DNA of 43,518 nt, taken from positions 1 through 43,518 of the forward strand of contig CAIYJU010000031.1 in the NCBI GenBank assembly GCA_903926565.1, read 5' to 3'. Below are positions 1-11,400 of the stretch, in pieces (the stretch's first letter is position 1; every line of letters starts with the position of its first letter). The translations under genes were made by a program, and so were the position numbers. The notes under the pieces were generated by a model. The model was not told where the DNA came from. It did no database searches and saw nothing but the letters and a program-made list of their open reading frames with translations. This DNA comes from an uncultured Bacteroidales bacterium (GTDB lineage: Bacteria > Bacteroidota > Bacteroidia > Bacteroidales > FEN-979).

Positions 1-444
1 GGTTCAGTAAACCTGATCGCAGGAGAGAACATCGGCATGCTGCCCGGAACAGTGGTGTCAACTGGCGGATACCTGCATGGTTTCATTTCTGCCAGCTGCA
101 TCGGATGCAATGCAAATCCAATGAATCAGCTGGTTGCCGTTCAACCGGATTCAGCAGGCAAGGAGCCCATGAATATTCCGGCACTTCCCAAAACGCATGA
201 TAATTTCTTCCGGGCTTACCCGAATCCGATGTACGGAACATTCATCCTTGAAATATCTGAAGCCACGGAAATAACAGCCGTAAAGGTGGAGATTTATGGA
301 ATGTGCGGGGAGAAATTGCTCGACAAGCGGTTTACAGGATCCGGACAACATCTGCTTTCACTTGAAGGCAAACCTTCCGGGATCTACTTCATCCGTGTCT
401 TCTGCGGAGAAAATATGGGTTCATTTAAAATCATCAAACAATAG
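1..444 (+). CDS. C-terminal part of a T9SS-secreted surface protein (5' end outside window)
   Basis: The frame is open from base 1, so the gene begins upstream. What is visible is the tail of a secreted protein. A short beta-rich module comes first, with the motif LIAGENIGMLPGT and GGYLHG at about residues 5-30. A linker follows, then a type A T9SS sorting domain starting at FRAYPNPMYGTF and ending GIYFIRVFCGENMGSFKIIKQ without its first residue. The sorting domain directs passage through the outer membrane and is normally cut off by PorU. The same module plus sorting domain ends three other proteins downstream (stops at 8344, 13940 and 16128), so this belongs to one paralogous set. The methionine at base 37 is internal, not a start. 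The function of the missing part cannot be judged. Confidence 0.9.
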   Translation, partial: GSVNLIAGENIGMLPGTVVSTGGYLHGFISASCIGCNANPMNQLVAVQPDSAGKEPMNIPALPKTHDNFFRAYPNPMYGTFILEISEATEITAVKVEIYGMCGEKLLDKRFTGSGQHLLSLEGKPSGIYFIRVFCGENMGSFKIIKQ

Positions 445-521
445 GGGAATCCGGAAAAATGAAGAAGCACTGCCTGAATAATTTCCCCATAACTGACCAA
501 TTAAAAAAGGAGACCATTACC

Positions 522-2222
522 ATGACACAAACACAGAAAAAAAAGCACAAAATCGCCTGGTGGGAAATTATCTGCGTGAAAACCGGCTTGATTTTCGTAT
601 TGCCCGCCCTTTTCATCCAAAGTTCATTCGGACAGATTGTTACTCCTTCATACTCTGCTATTTGCGAAGGAAGTACTGTCACATACACGGTAACCCCGCC
701 TCCGACCACAAATTTTACCCACTGGCTGATTTTGTATCAGGGTGATTATTGCTATTCTAAACAGATTCCACTTCCAGCAATCATAACTGGTTTACCTACA
801 ATCGATCTCACAACAACAGTCCCCCCCCTGGAGGACACATGGTATATCATTGCAGGACAGTCCGGATTTCTGCCATTTACTACTCCAACAACACTGAAAC
901 AAGGCACTTACAACATCCACTGGGTCATGTGTTATGATCAGAATTGCAACACATTTACGGCTCCTGTCTACCCGGCATCTCTATACGTCAGGGCAGAGCC
1001 GTCCATCGAAAACTACGTTGTCACCCCTCAATTAATATGTGGTACCAGCGGGAATGTCAAGTTTTCAGGCGTTGTACCCTATGGATGTGACTTTACCCTG
1101 CAAAAAGATGGATCATTATGGCAGCCTTCCCTCATAAAATGGACGTTTAATGTGGCTTGCCCGGAGACGATTGTGGAATGGTGGGATTACAATGTCACAG
1201 CAACGACTACCTACACATTGACTGTAACGGAGGGTTTTGGGGTTTGCCCTCCAAAGACATATACCACTACGGTTAAAGTGGTTACCCTGCCGAACGATCT
1301 TGTATTAAACATTAAACCACATAACAACGACCCTCCATTGGTAGCGTGTGTAGAACCATATCCAGCCAAATATTGCCGGTGGCTGCCCATCTGCTCGGGA
1401 TGCGATGCTGTGCTTACTTTGGAGCAAAACTATTTGCAATACGTACCACCAGCTGACGTTACAGTCACCTGGGAAAAACAGGAAGCACCATTCAATTGTG
1501 ATGTAGATCCGGATTGCGCTCCTGTCTTTACTTTTGGTACGGACTGGAGCACCACAAACCATTCAACCAACCCCGAATTCCACACCAACATACTTACAAC
1601 AACAACCTATTACAGAGTTACCATTAGTTGTGGAGACATTCCCAACGACAAGGTGTTGCATGCCGTGGTGGTGGTGATTGATCCCCCGGTATTTTCATCA
1701 GTGAGCTCACCCTCACTTTTCGTCGATTGTCCTGCACCGCAGCCTCACATTCTGAATGCAGCTTCAAATCCGGTAAAAAACTATTGCAACCCCATCGACT
1801 GGCAATGGACCGGACCTGGCGGACTTGGTCCATCGGGGAGTAATATTCCGATTACACCTTTTCAGACATACAGTTATGGTACCTATAAAATTGACATCCG
1901 CAACGATTGTGGATCGGCATCCGCCGAGTTTAACGTGGTGCCGGAAATCTGCCCGACTGTGATTTTAGGTCCCTGCTGTGTGTGTGAAGGTGGATGCCCG
2001 CACCTGGTTGCATACCCGCTCGATGGCTGCGAGGTTGTAAGCTGGGCCAGTTCTTCAACAGACCCGGATCTGCAAGCCTGCCTGGCAACGGCGAATGCGA
2101 CGCACGAAAGTTCGATAACCTGTTGCATTCATGAAACAACAACATTCTCACTGACTGTTGAGAGCCCTTTAGGTTGCCAGCAGACGGTTTATAAAACAGT
2201 AAAAATTTGTCCAACAGAGTAG
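522..2222 (+). CDS. Cys-rich secreted Ig-like protein without a sorting domain
   Basis: I chose the ATG at 522 over the in-frame ATG at 459. It has AAAAAAGGAG nine bases upstream and begins a credible signal peptide (KKKHK, hydrophobic stretch LIFVLPALFIQSSFG, cleavage near GQ). The 566-residue product consists of beta-strand-rich stretches of the Ig/PKD type with repeated TTTTYTLTV-like strands. It is strikingly rich in cysteine (for example GPCCVCEGGCPH near the C-terminus), which suggests disulfides outside the cytoplasm. It ends at VKICPTE with no YPNP sorting domain, unlike its neighbours. The stop codon overlaps the Shine-Dalgarno of the next gene, so the two are probably translated together. 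I do not recognise a specific family. It may be a periplasmic or surface partner of the next protein, or the detached N-terminal part of a once longer protein. Confidence 0.8.
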   Translation: MTQTQKKKHKIAWWEIICVKTGLIFVLPALFIQSSFGQIVTPSYSAICEGSTVTYTVTPPPTTNFTHWLILYQGDYCYSKQIPLPAIITGLPTIDLTTTVPPLEDTWYIIAGQSGFLPFTTPTTLKQGTYNIHWVMCYDQNCNTFTAPVYPASLYVRAEPSIENYVVTPQLICGTSGNVKFSGVVPYGCDFTLQKDGSLWQPSLIKWTFNVACPETIVEWWDYNVTATTTYTLTVTEGFGVCPPKTYTTTVKVVTLPNDLVLNIKPHNNDPPLVACVEPYPAKYCRWLPICSGCDAVLTLEQNYLQYVPPADVTVTWEKQEAPFNCDVDPDCAPVFTFGTDWSTTNHSTNPEFHTNILTTTTYYRVTISCGDIPNDKVLHAVVVVIDPPVFSSVSSPSLFVDCPAPQPHILNAASNPVKNYCNPIDWQWTGPGGLGPSGSNIPITPFQTYSYGTYKIDIRNDCGSASAEFNVVPEICPTVILGPCCVCEGGCPHLVAYPLDGCEVVSWASSSTDPDLQACLATANATHESSITCCIHETTTFSLTVESPLGCQQTVYKTVKICPTE

Positions 2223-2226
2223 GAGG
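2221..2226 (+). promoter_or_regulatory. Shine-Dalgarno overlapping upstream stop codon
   Basis: AGGAGG overlaps the TAG stop (2220-2222) of the Cys-rich gene and lies seven bases before the ATG at 2234. It fixes the start of the giant adhesin and implies translational coupling. Strong Shine-Dalgarno sequences are uncommon in Bacteroidota, so this one is informative. Confidence 0.75.
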
Positions 2227-2233
2227 AAAAAAA

Positions 2234-5200
2234 ATGAAAACAACGACCATCATTTTCACACTGTTCCTGATTTCCTGTTGTTCCTACCTCTCTGCAGGCA
2301 ATATCAGCAGGCTTCCCGTAAATACAATGTTCCCTGTTACGTACGAATCCGGAAACGGGTTTGTTAAAAACTGTCCCGCAATGGAGAATCCCAATGAAAT
2401 CTCCGTGCCGCCACCCCTCCCGAATGCCACGATGACTGTGGATAAGGCAACCATTTGTTCCGGTGATGAAACTGCAACCATCACGGTATTCTTCACAGGC
2501 ACCCAGCCTTTCAGTTTCGAATTGAATGAAGGTGGAAATACAACGGTTTACCCTGGTATAACAACCCCGACATATTCCGTCATCGTGAGTCCTGACATGA
2601 CCACAATGTATTCAATCAACTGGGTGTCTGACATGACAGGCACAAATTATTCTCTTCCGGGGACTGTTACCATTGCTGCCGCCCCGTGTGATTTTGGTGA
2701 TGCTCCTGATGATGGCAATCTTTTTCATTACCGTACAATGGTAACCAATAACGGAGCCAGGCACCGGATGACCGGGCTTACCCTCGGCGAACTTATTGAC
2801 AGCGAGGCAAACGGGCAGGAGTCAATCTATTCCGACGGTGATAATGCCAATATTATGGATGAGGAAGGAGTTTTGATTTCCCCGGTTTTGTCTGTTGTGA
2901 CGGTTCATGTATCCGGTATTGTGGGCAGCGACCCTGCATATCTGAATGCATGGATCGATTTTAATCATTCGGGTGATTGGGATAACAGTAATGAAAGGAT
3001 TTTTACAAATGTACCTGTAACCAACGGGGATAATTTTCTTACATACAATCAACTTGCTCCATCGGGATATTATGTATGCAGATTCAGGCTGAGCAGCTCA
3101 CAGCTCAGTTCTTTTGACGGATATGCCGACGATGGCGAGGTAAATGACTATTATACCTTTATCAGTACTATTCCACCTGTGCCATTTTGCGAATGTCTTG
3201 ACCCTGTTCCTGACGGAATGGTTGGCTGGTGGACCTTTGACGAGCCCTCAGGTGCAGTTGCCCATGACTTCTCAATATCTACCCCAAATACTGGATCCTG
3301 GACAAACAACCCACTAATTGTGAATCCTGGAAAAGTTGATCGCGGGCTGCAGTTCGACGGAGTGGATGATTATGTGGAGGTGCGCGATGAGGATGATCTG
3401 AATTTCGGATCAGAAAGTTTTTCCATCGATGCATGGATTCAAACCTCACAGGATTTTGGCCGCGTGACAATTGTGGATAAAAGGACCCGTGCTGGTCTGG
3501 ATTATACAGGGTACCAGTTTTTCCTGTATGATGGCCGTCTGGGTTTCCAGCTGGCTGACGGGACCCCGGGATCGAGTTGGCAAAATTTCATTTCACCACC
3601 CACTGATCCGCTTATAGCAGATGGATTATGGCATCATATTACTGTGACTGTCGAAAGAGGGTTGAGTCCCTTTTTTACTGAAATAACCTTTTATAATAAT
3701 GGAATTCAAACCAATGTCTTTGAATCAACCAAAGCCGGGCCTGTTACAAACACCAGCCTGTTGCGTATTGGCTTTCAGGCACTTGGAAACCCGCCTGCAA
3801 ACGGTATGCAAATTCTGGATGAGGTTGAGCTGTTTAACCGTAAGCTCGAACCTGCAGAAGTACTGTCCATTTTCCAGGCTGATGTTTGCGGAAAGTGCAA
3901 ACCCAGCTTCATTTTCGGCTCCAAGTTCGAAGATCTTGACTACGATGGCGTACGTGATCCGGGCGAGCCCGGCATTGACAATTGGACCATATCGATGGTT
4001 AACCCCAGCATTAATATCGGGATGTTTACCTATACAGATATTGACGGAAATTATCAGTTGCAACCATGGAATCCTGGCAACTATCTTGTTTCAGAAGGCT
4101 CCAGGCCAAACTGGTACCAAACCATGCCGTCAGCGAATAACGGGAAATACAACGTAAATACTACCGACCATCAATCCATTTATAACGCTGACTTTGGCAA
4201 TTATCGCAGCGAACACGGAGAATGCAAATTATCCATTTATGCTGATCCGGCATCTGTATGCGACCCGGAACTGACAACCCTCATTTCTGTGTGGGAAGGG
4301 GATCCCATTTCGCCCGGATGCATCGAATGGTTCCAGTCGGATGTAGATCCCGGAACCAGTCTTCCGTTTGATCCTCCATGGTATCCTGTCGGGAATGGTT
4401 ACACCTGGCAAGGTTACATTCCCTGGATCACTCCAAATTGTCCCACAGAGTATTGGTTTGCAGCCAGGATACATGATGATGAAGAGTGTAACTGCCCGAA
4501 TTTAGTTTCCAATGTGGTAAAAGTGGAAACATGCAAGAGTTGTTACGAAGTAACTGCAACCGGAGTGTCTCCGGTATGCGAAGGACTTCTCACCGATCCC
4601 GGTTATGTTATTAACCTTATGTTTAATACCATTTTCCCATATGATCCTGTTTGTGATGTTGAACTGTGGGATGTTACAGGTACTGCATTTCAGGTACCAG
4701 CTAATAAATATACGGTTTCCGGTAACAAGATCACAATCAGCCAATCCTATTTAAGGGTGCCTGCCTGTCCCTCGAAAGTATTCAAATTTGAAATACGGAT
4801 ATGCAGTGCTCATTGTTGCACGATCAGGTATGAGGTTGAGATTTTAAAACCCGCAAAAGCGGCTGTGCTTGTTGCAGAGAAAAACCCCCTCTGTTTTCCG
4901 GATGATGATTATCTGGAACTTGTGGGTGATTATTGCGGTGGCATCACATGGGATATCAAAAAACCCCTCTGGGGACTGTGGTTTCCATACCCCGAAGCAG
5001 GTTTTACGACTTACTACAATACGAATATTCTCAATCAATCCGCCTCCTTCAGGGCCTGGTTTACAAATGGCATTTGTCCGTCGGCACCCTCAAATATTGT
5101 AACCATAGATGTTCTTCCCGAGGTTACAGCAACTCTTACCTGTGATCCTTCTCCTGTAAATGAGTGTTGCAATGTATTATGTCCTGATTTGCACATGACT

Positions 5201-8200
5201 GTTACATTAACCACAAATCCACCATCATTACCCCTGCCACCGCTGAACTGGCAAATATTTAAAGATGGCAGTCCGGTTGGCAGTCCCTTAAACCCATCCT
5301 TTGTTGCAACAGCTCCAGGTGATTATACGGTTAACCTGCTCCCCTCCAACAGTTCCTATCCATGCACGTTTATTAACAACACCCTGACGGTTGTAAATTT
5401 TAACGCCATCTTATCGGTGGCCTGCCCTTGCTTTCACGAGCCAAATGATGTTTTTATCTCCCTGAACTGCGGTGCCTTCAAATGGTTCACGGTTGAATTA
5501 TACCGGGGTGGGACTCTGGAGCCCGGGTTTCCCCGTCCGGTACAAGCCAATGGATTCGCTGTTATCACCCTCGATGATATTATCGTAAACCATGATGAAT
5601 CATTAACTGCAAAAGTTTCAGGCCTTTGCGGAGACAAATGGACAAATGATTATCACCCTGGTAAAAACGAAGGATGCGACTGTGCCGGGAAAAAGGCTGG
5701 CATCTCATTTATGGCTTCAGCCAACCCGTCATGTGCCGGCAGCATGGTCGATTATATCGCTTTCCCTGTTAATGGCGGAACAGCACCAGTCTACCAATGG
5801 TACATCAATGGCATTCCGGCCGGAAATGGCCTGGATATCTTCTCCTTCATACCGGCTGATGGCGACCTGGTTTATGTGATGATGACCTCCAATGAACCCG
5901 GCGTTACAGGAAACCCTGCCACTTCGGATACAGTGATGATGACTGTTAACCCGTTGTTACCTGTCAGCATATCCGTTGCAGCTTCCGCCAGTGCGGTTTG
6001 CCCAGGGACCCTTGTAACTTTTACCGCCACACCGGTTAACGGAGGAGAAACTCCTGAATATCAGTGGAAGGTGAACGGAACAGCTATGCCGGGAGCAAAC
6101 GAAGTTACCTATACCTATATCCCCGCAAACGGTGATGTTGTCAGTTGTGTGTTGACCCCGGACATACTTTGTGCGAGCGGAAATCCGGCATCATCCGATG
6201 GATTGACAATGACTGTGCATCCGTATCCTGTTCCTGTCATTTCCGGACCGGCGTCGGTTTGTGTCAACTCATCAGGCAATATTTACGCTACCCAGGCAGG
6301 CATGACAGGATATGAGTGGAATGTTTCTGCCGGCGGAGTGATTACCAGCGGTGCAGGGACAAATCCTGCAATCATGACAGAGAGTTTTGAAAATGGTGGT
6401 AGTACCCCGGCAGGGTGGGCAATGCAGGTTGTTACAGGCGGCAACACGGTTTCGTTCGAAAGCGGCACCAGCTTTCCCTCAGGATATAATGCGTACAACG
6501 GATCCTGGCTGGCAAGATTCAACTCATACAGTGCAAATGGCGGAGTGGTCAGGCTGAAGAAGTCTTCACCCATCTCAACTGTCGGTTTCACCAATGTATC
6601 TGTTGATTTCGCCTGGCTTGAAAGTTCCGGATACCCGGGATCACCCGACAGGGTTGAGGTACAGTATTCAACCAATGGAACATCATGGACCACAGCCGGC
6701 ACATTCAGCCGCTACAACGCGGTGGAAGGATGGAAAATCAGAAGCCAGGCATTGCCGACAGCTGCCCAGGGACAATCAGCACTTTACATTGCCTTTTTAT
6801 TTACTTCAGGTTTTGGCAATGACTGTTATCTTGACTTAGCCCATGTCACGGCAGCAGGCACGCTTCCTCCGGTAACAGTTACTTCAGGTACGGGAACCAT
6901 CAGCTGCAACTATCCGTTTACCACATTTTGGGAAGCAGGCCGGACACAGTTGCTTTATACAGCAGCACAGCTTGCGGCAGCCGGTGCTTTACCCGGGTCG
7001 ATTGGCAGTATCGGGTTCAACGTTCTTTATGCCGCACCCGGAGCCATGAACCAATTCAATGTTAAATTAGGCAATTCCACGGCTTCAACCCTTGGAGGAT
7101 GGGTCACTTCAGGGATGCAGACCTGCTATACCGGTAATTATACGGTTCCCGGTACCGGCTGGCAGATGATCACGCTTCAGACCCCTTTCATTTATGATGG
7201 AACAAACCTGATTGTTGAGATCTGTTATACCAACCCGAGTTATACCAACTATTCTGTCGTTTACGGAACAACAGCTCCCCTGGGCCAGATCCGCACTTAC
7301 TGGATGGACGGAATCATTGGCTGTTCACATACAGGAACTTACTACTCGGGCTACACGGGGTTGCCTAACCTGCGGATTGTTGAACAACTCCCTGGCAATG
7401 CGGCACCCAATGCCATTGAAGTAACCTGGAATACCTCAGGAGATAAAACCGTATCTGCTAATTACACCAATGCCCTTGGCTGCAGGGCCGAGGTTCCCGG
7501 CAGACTCAACGTAACCGTATATCCGATACCATCGCCGGTCATCACAGGCCCGGATACGGTATGCGTAAACTCAACCGGGAACGTTTATGCCACGGCAGCC
7601 GGTATGACCAGTTATGTATGGACAATTTCACCAGGTGGTACAATCACTTCAGGAAATGGCACCAGTAACATATCCGTAACATGGAACACGGTAGGCCTGA
7701 AAACGGTCAGTGTCCAATGCATCAGCATGTATGGCTGTGCAGCCGTCGCTCCTGCTTTATACGGTGTAATGGTCAACCCGGTTCCGCTGCCGGTGCAGAC
7801 TTTGATAAATTTCAACATTGAAGACGGTCAGCAACGCTGCTATAATGCCTCACAAACGATTACCGTGGGCGGTGAAGGACCATTCCTGATACATACCGGC
7901 GGCGCAGTAGACCTGATTGCCGGGGAGCGCATCACCATGCTGTCGGGAACCATGGTGGAACCAGGAGGATATCTTCATGGGTTCCTGGTGACCAACTGCC
8001 TCTGGTGCAGCCTCTATCCTGCAAACAGCCTGGTGGCTGTACAACCTGATTCAACGGATGTTAGTACGCTAAAGGTTCCAACAATGGATAAACCGTCAAA
8101 CCATCATTTCAAGGTTTACCCAAATCCGACAACGGGAACCTTCACCCTCGAATTATCTGATTTTCCCGAATCACCATCATTCAAAGTGGAGGTTTATGGC

Positions 8201-8344
8201 ATGCGGGGTGACCTTTTGATCAGGGAATTGATCACCGGAAAGAAGAAACATGTGTTTTCGCTTGAAGGTAAACCGAATGGCATTTATTTCATTCGCGTTG
8301 TCACAGGCACATACACCGGCTCAGGGAAAATTGTCAAGCAATAA
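2234..8344 (+). CDS. Giant multidomain T9SS adhesin (GEVED, LamG-like, SdrD-like, PKD-like domains)
   Basis: The start at 2234 follows AGGAGG; the longer reading from 2207 lacks support. The product is 2036 residues. The N-terminus (MKTTTIIFTLFLISCCSYLSAG) is a signal peptide; LISC could also be read as a lipobox. In order I see: a GEVED-type domain at about 150-310 (AWIDFNHSGDWD, ending DDGEVNDYYTF); a LamG/concanavalin-like domain at about 328-550 (WWTFDEPSG, FDGVDDYVEV, FSIDAWIQT); an SdrD/Cna-B-like domain at about 559-657 (DLDYDGVRDPGEPGIDNW); Cys-containing Ig-like stretches; two tandem Ig-like units at about 1156-1333 sharing VNGG-x2-P-x-YQW; a PKD-like domain interrupted by a roughly 345-residue insert (about 1378-1724); an intact PKD-like domain at about 1769-1852; a beta-stack module at about 1856-1933; and a type A sorting domain from about 1958. 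No enzymatic motif is visible. Surface adhesion or glycan binding is an inference from the domains. Confidence 0.88.
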   Translation: MKTTTIIFTLFLISCCSYLSAGNISRLPVNTMFPVTYESGNGFVKNCPAMENPNEISVPPPLPNATMTVDKATICSGDETATITVFFTGTQPFSFELNEGGNTTVYPGITTPTYSVIVSPDMTTMYSINWVSDMTGTNYSLPGTVTIAAAPCDFGDAPDDGNLFHYRTMVTNNGARHRMTGLTLGELIDSEANGQESIYSDGDNANIMDEEGVLISPVLSVVTVHVSGIVGSDPAYLNAWIDFNHSGDWDNSNERIFTNVPVTNGDNFLTYNQLAPSGYYVCRFRLSSSQLSSFDGYADDGEVNDYYTFISTIPPVPFCECLDPVPDGMVGWWTFDEPSGAVAHDFSISTPNTGSWTNNPLIVNPGKVDRGLQFDGVDDYVEVRDEDDLNFGSESFSIDAWIQTSQDFGRVTIVDKRTRAGLDYTGYQFFLYDGRLGFQLADGTPGSSWQNFISPPTDPLIADGLWHHITVTVERGLSPFFTEITFYNNGIQTNVFESTKAGPVTNTSLLRIGFQALGNPPANGMQILDEVELFNRKLEPAEVLSIFQADVCGKCKPSFIFGSKFEDLDYDGVRDPGEPGIDNWTISMVNPSINIGMFTYTDIDGNYQLQPWNPGNYLVSEGSRPNWYQTMPSANNGKYNVNTTDHQSIYNADFGNYRSEHGECKLSIYADPASVCDPELTTLISVWEGDPISPGCIEWFQSDVDPGTSLPFDPPWYPVGNGYTWQGYIPWITPNCPTEYWFAARIHDDEECNCPNLVSNVVKVETCKSCYEVTATGVSPVCEGLLTDPGYVINLMFNTIFPYDPVCDVELWDVTGTAFQVPANKYTVSGNKITISQSYLRVPACPSKVFKFEIRICSAHCCTIRYEVEILKPAKAAVLVAEKNPLCFPDDDYLELVGDYCGGITWDIKKPLWGLWFPYPEAGFTTYYNTNILNQSASFRAWFTNGICPSAPSNIVTIDVLPEVTATLTCDPSPVNECCNVLCPDLHMTVTLTTNPPSLPLPPLNWQIFKDGSPVGSPLNPSFVATAPGDYTVNLLPSNSSYPCTFINNTLTVVNFNAILSVACPCFHEPNDVFISLNCGAFKWFTVELYRGGTLEPGFPRPVQANGFAVITLDDIIVNHDESLTAKVSGLCGDKWTNDYHPGKNEGCDCAGKKAGISFMASANPSCAGSMVDYIAFPVNGGTAPVYQWYINGIPAGNGLDIFSFIPADGDLVYVMMTSNEPGVTGNPATSDTVMMTVNPLLPVSISVAASASAVCPGTLVTFTATPVNGGETPEYQWKVNGTAMPGANEVTYTYIPANGDVVSCVLTPDILCASGNPASSDGLTMTVHPYPVPVISGPASVCVNSSGNIYATQAGMTGYEWNVSAGGVITSGAGTNPAIMTESFENGGSTPAGWAMQVVTGGNTVSFESGTSFPSGYNAYNGSWLARFNSYSANGGVVRLKKSSPISTVGFTNVSVDFAWLESSGYPGSPDRVEVQYSTNGTSWTTAGTFSRYNAVEGWKIRSQALPTAAQGQSALYIAFLFTSGFGNDCYLDLAHVTAAGTLPPVTVTSGTGTISCNYPFTTFWEAGRTQLLYTAAQLAAAGALPGSIGSIGFNVLYAAPGAMNQFNVKLGNSTASTLGGWVTSGMQTCYTGNYTVPGTGWQMITLQTPFIYDGTNLIVEICYTNPSYTNYSVVYGTTAPLGQIRTYWMDGIIGCSHTGTYYSGYTGLPNLRIVEQLPGNAAPNAIEVTWNTSGDKTVSANYTNALGCRAEVPGRLNVTVYPIPSPVITGPDTVCVNSTGNVYATAAGMTSYVWTISPGGTITSGNGTSNISVTWNTVGLKTVSVQCISMYGCAAVAPALYGVMVNPVPLPVQTLINFNIEDGQQRCYNASQTITVGGEGPFLIHTGGAVDLIAGERITMLSGTMVEPGGYLHGFLVTNCLWCSLYPANSLVAVQPDSTDVSTLKVPTMDKPSNHHFKVYPNPTTGTFTLELSDFPESPSFKVEVYGMRGDLLIRELITGKKKHVFSLEGKPNGIYFIRVVTGTYTGSGKIVKQ

Positions 8345-8408
8345 GCAGGGCGTGATAAACACAACAGATTAGTCAGATTTATTCAATAAACTGTTTTAAA
8401 CAAATGAG

Positions 8409-11400
8409 ATGAAACGTGCAACTAAACTCTTCTCCATCACACTGCTTGTGATAGGATACCTGATCATTCAGGCTGATGTCGTTTTTGCAGTTACTGCCTG
8501 CCCCGATCCGGTCAGCTATACACAACCCGACGGATCGAAAATTACCATTATAATCAGGGGAGATGAATTCTTTCACTGGACTGAAACCACTGATGGCTAC
8601 ACAATCATGACCAATGCTGCCCGTACATTTGAATATGCAGCCCTGGATAATTCAGGAAAACTTGTCTTTTCAGGGATCCAGGCCAGGGATCCGGCCATGC
8701 GTACCCAAACAGAGACCTCCTGGCTAATAAAAACCGGTAAGCATTTGTTTTTCAGCGAACAACAAATAATGGAAATGAAAGGCAATCTGTTCAACGGAGG
8801 TAATCCATATGCACCGCTGATGGGAGGCTTTCCAACAATCGGAACCCGGAATTTACTCGTAATCCTCGCAAATTTCAGCGACACGCCAACCACTTATGGT
8901 CAGCCCAACTTCACCAACTACATGAACCAGGCAGGTTATAATGGAACCGGGAGTGTCAGAGATTATTTTCTCGAAGTCTCATATGGCCAGCTAACCATTA
9001 ATACGACAGTTACCGTATGGGTCACAGTGCCTGAAATTCATGATTATTATGGCCCAGACAACATGTGGGGCGAATTTGTATATGAGGCTGTTCGTGCTGC
9101 TGATGCGTTGACAGGGGCAGATGATATCAATTTTGCTGATTATGATAACGACGGAAATGGAATCGTTGATGGTGTTTCCATCATACACCAGGGCCGTGGC
9201 AAGGAAGAAAGCAAGCCCAGCTACGATATGTGGTCACATAATTTTCAACTTTCTTTATGGGGGTATACACCTGTCCAAAGGTTGTTTGACGGAGTGTTGG
9301 TTGATGGGTATACTTTAACACCCGAAAAGTTTGGAAATACTAACATGACTGCGATTGGTGTAATGTGTCACGAATTAGGCCATTTGCTTGGCTCTCCCGA
9401 TTTCTATGATACCGATAAAACACTCCCGGATTACTATGGTACCGGGAATTGGGACCTGATGGGTTCCGGTAATTGGAATGGAAATTATGGAACCAAACCT
9501 GCACATCCCAATGCCTGGGTGAAAAACTTCTACAACTGGACAAATCCTGTCGTGCTATCCTCTCCACAGTCTGTTACACTTCGCAATGCACAGGTTTATC
9601 CTGATTTTGTCAGATATAATACGACCACCCCGAACGAATATTTCCTTTGCGAGAACAGGCAAAAAACCGGCTTCGATGCGGGAATCCCTTATCGTGGACT
9701 GATCATTTATCATGTTGACGGAGATTATGTATCATCTCATTTGTCGTCAAACAACATCAACACAACCGATCACCAGGGCTTGTATCCGGTTTGCGCCAGT
9801 GCATTGGGAAATCCCCCGATGACTTATGGGAATATTAACTCGGCCAGTTGTCCCTTCCCTGGATTCAATAAAAAAACCAGGTTCTGCGACGTTACTACGC
9901 CAAATTCACATTCCTGGGCCGGAGCCAATACAAATATTCCGTTACTCAACATCACTGAAAATACGGCAACCAAAGAAATTTCTTTCAATATCGGCGTTGC
10001 AGCGCTGGATATCTGGGCCCAGGATACCCCGAGCGACGTGGGTATTGAAGTAAACCCTGATAATGGCCCAATGTGGATCAGCCAGGATATCTGGGTGAGA
10101 AAAACGGATGATGCCGCCATCTGGCCCGCAAAACATCAGTCCCATGAAAATCCCGAATACAACGCTGATCCACTGGTGCACAATTACGTGTATGTACAAA
10201 TAAGGAACAGGAGTTGCCAGCCCTCCCTCGGCGACGGAAGTGAAAAGGTATCTGTATATTGGGCGAAGGCCTCTTCAAATCTCTCATGGCCTGACCCATG
10301 GCATGGAAACATCTGGTATCCTGATATTTCTGACCCGGACAAGGTTCTGATGGGAAATTTAATCGCAACGGAACCCATCAACGCGATCATCCCGGGTGGG
10401 GATTCGTACTACCTGGAATTTGTATGGGATCCACCAAATCCGGATGATTACGATAGGTGGTTTGGCACTCAGAAAGGGCATTTCTGTTTATACGCACGCA
10501 TCGAAACTGCAAACGCTCCCGGCTATGGATTGACATATCCCGAAGTGCCTTATCTCTTCTGGAGTAATGTTAAAAACAACAATAATATTGTCTGGAAAAA
10601 CATTGAAATTGTAAACGATGAAAAAGGGAAAGGCGGGTTCCTGGCCGGAAACCGTGATAACATGCCCCGCAATAAAAAATTCGTACTCAGGGTTCCTGAA
10701 AATGAATACCCCAATTGTATTTTCACAGCCGTAAATGTTAAAATGAAACTCACTCCCGACCTTTATGAGATTTGGGAGGCTGGCGGAAAACAGGGAAACA
10801 ATATAATCGAACTGGGCGACTCTTCCCTGTTCATCGGGGGAGATGGAGCATATATCACAAATCTGACCCTGGAAGCAAACTCAACCTATGGGGTTTCCAT
10901 GAATTTTCAACTGAACGAGGCACTGCCTAAAAACAATCAACCCGATAGCCTTGCGTGTAACCTGGATATACAACAATTTGATGTCACAAACAATGAGATG
11001 GATGGAGGTGTTCGGTTTTCACTCGAACAGTGCTTTCTGAATCCAATCCATATTTCATTAAGCCCTGTCAATCTTCCTTGCAATGGAAGCTATACCGGAC
11101 GAATCAACCTGGCCCTGAGCGGAGGAACCGCACCTTGTACTTACATATGGAGCAACGGGGCAACCACTCAGCATATTTCGGGATTATCGGCAGGCACCTA
11201 TTCTGTTACGGTAACCAGTGCTGACGGGTGTATCAGTACCGCCAGCCAGGCAATCATCCACAATCCGTTGCAACCATTTATTGCACCCTTCACCGAAGGC
11301 TTCGAAGCCTCCACATTCCCGCCACTCTGTTGGACAAACACCGCCGTTTCAGGCTCCTTTACCTGGCATGCGAATAATGCAGCAAGCGGCAATGGCATCG

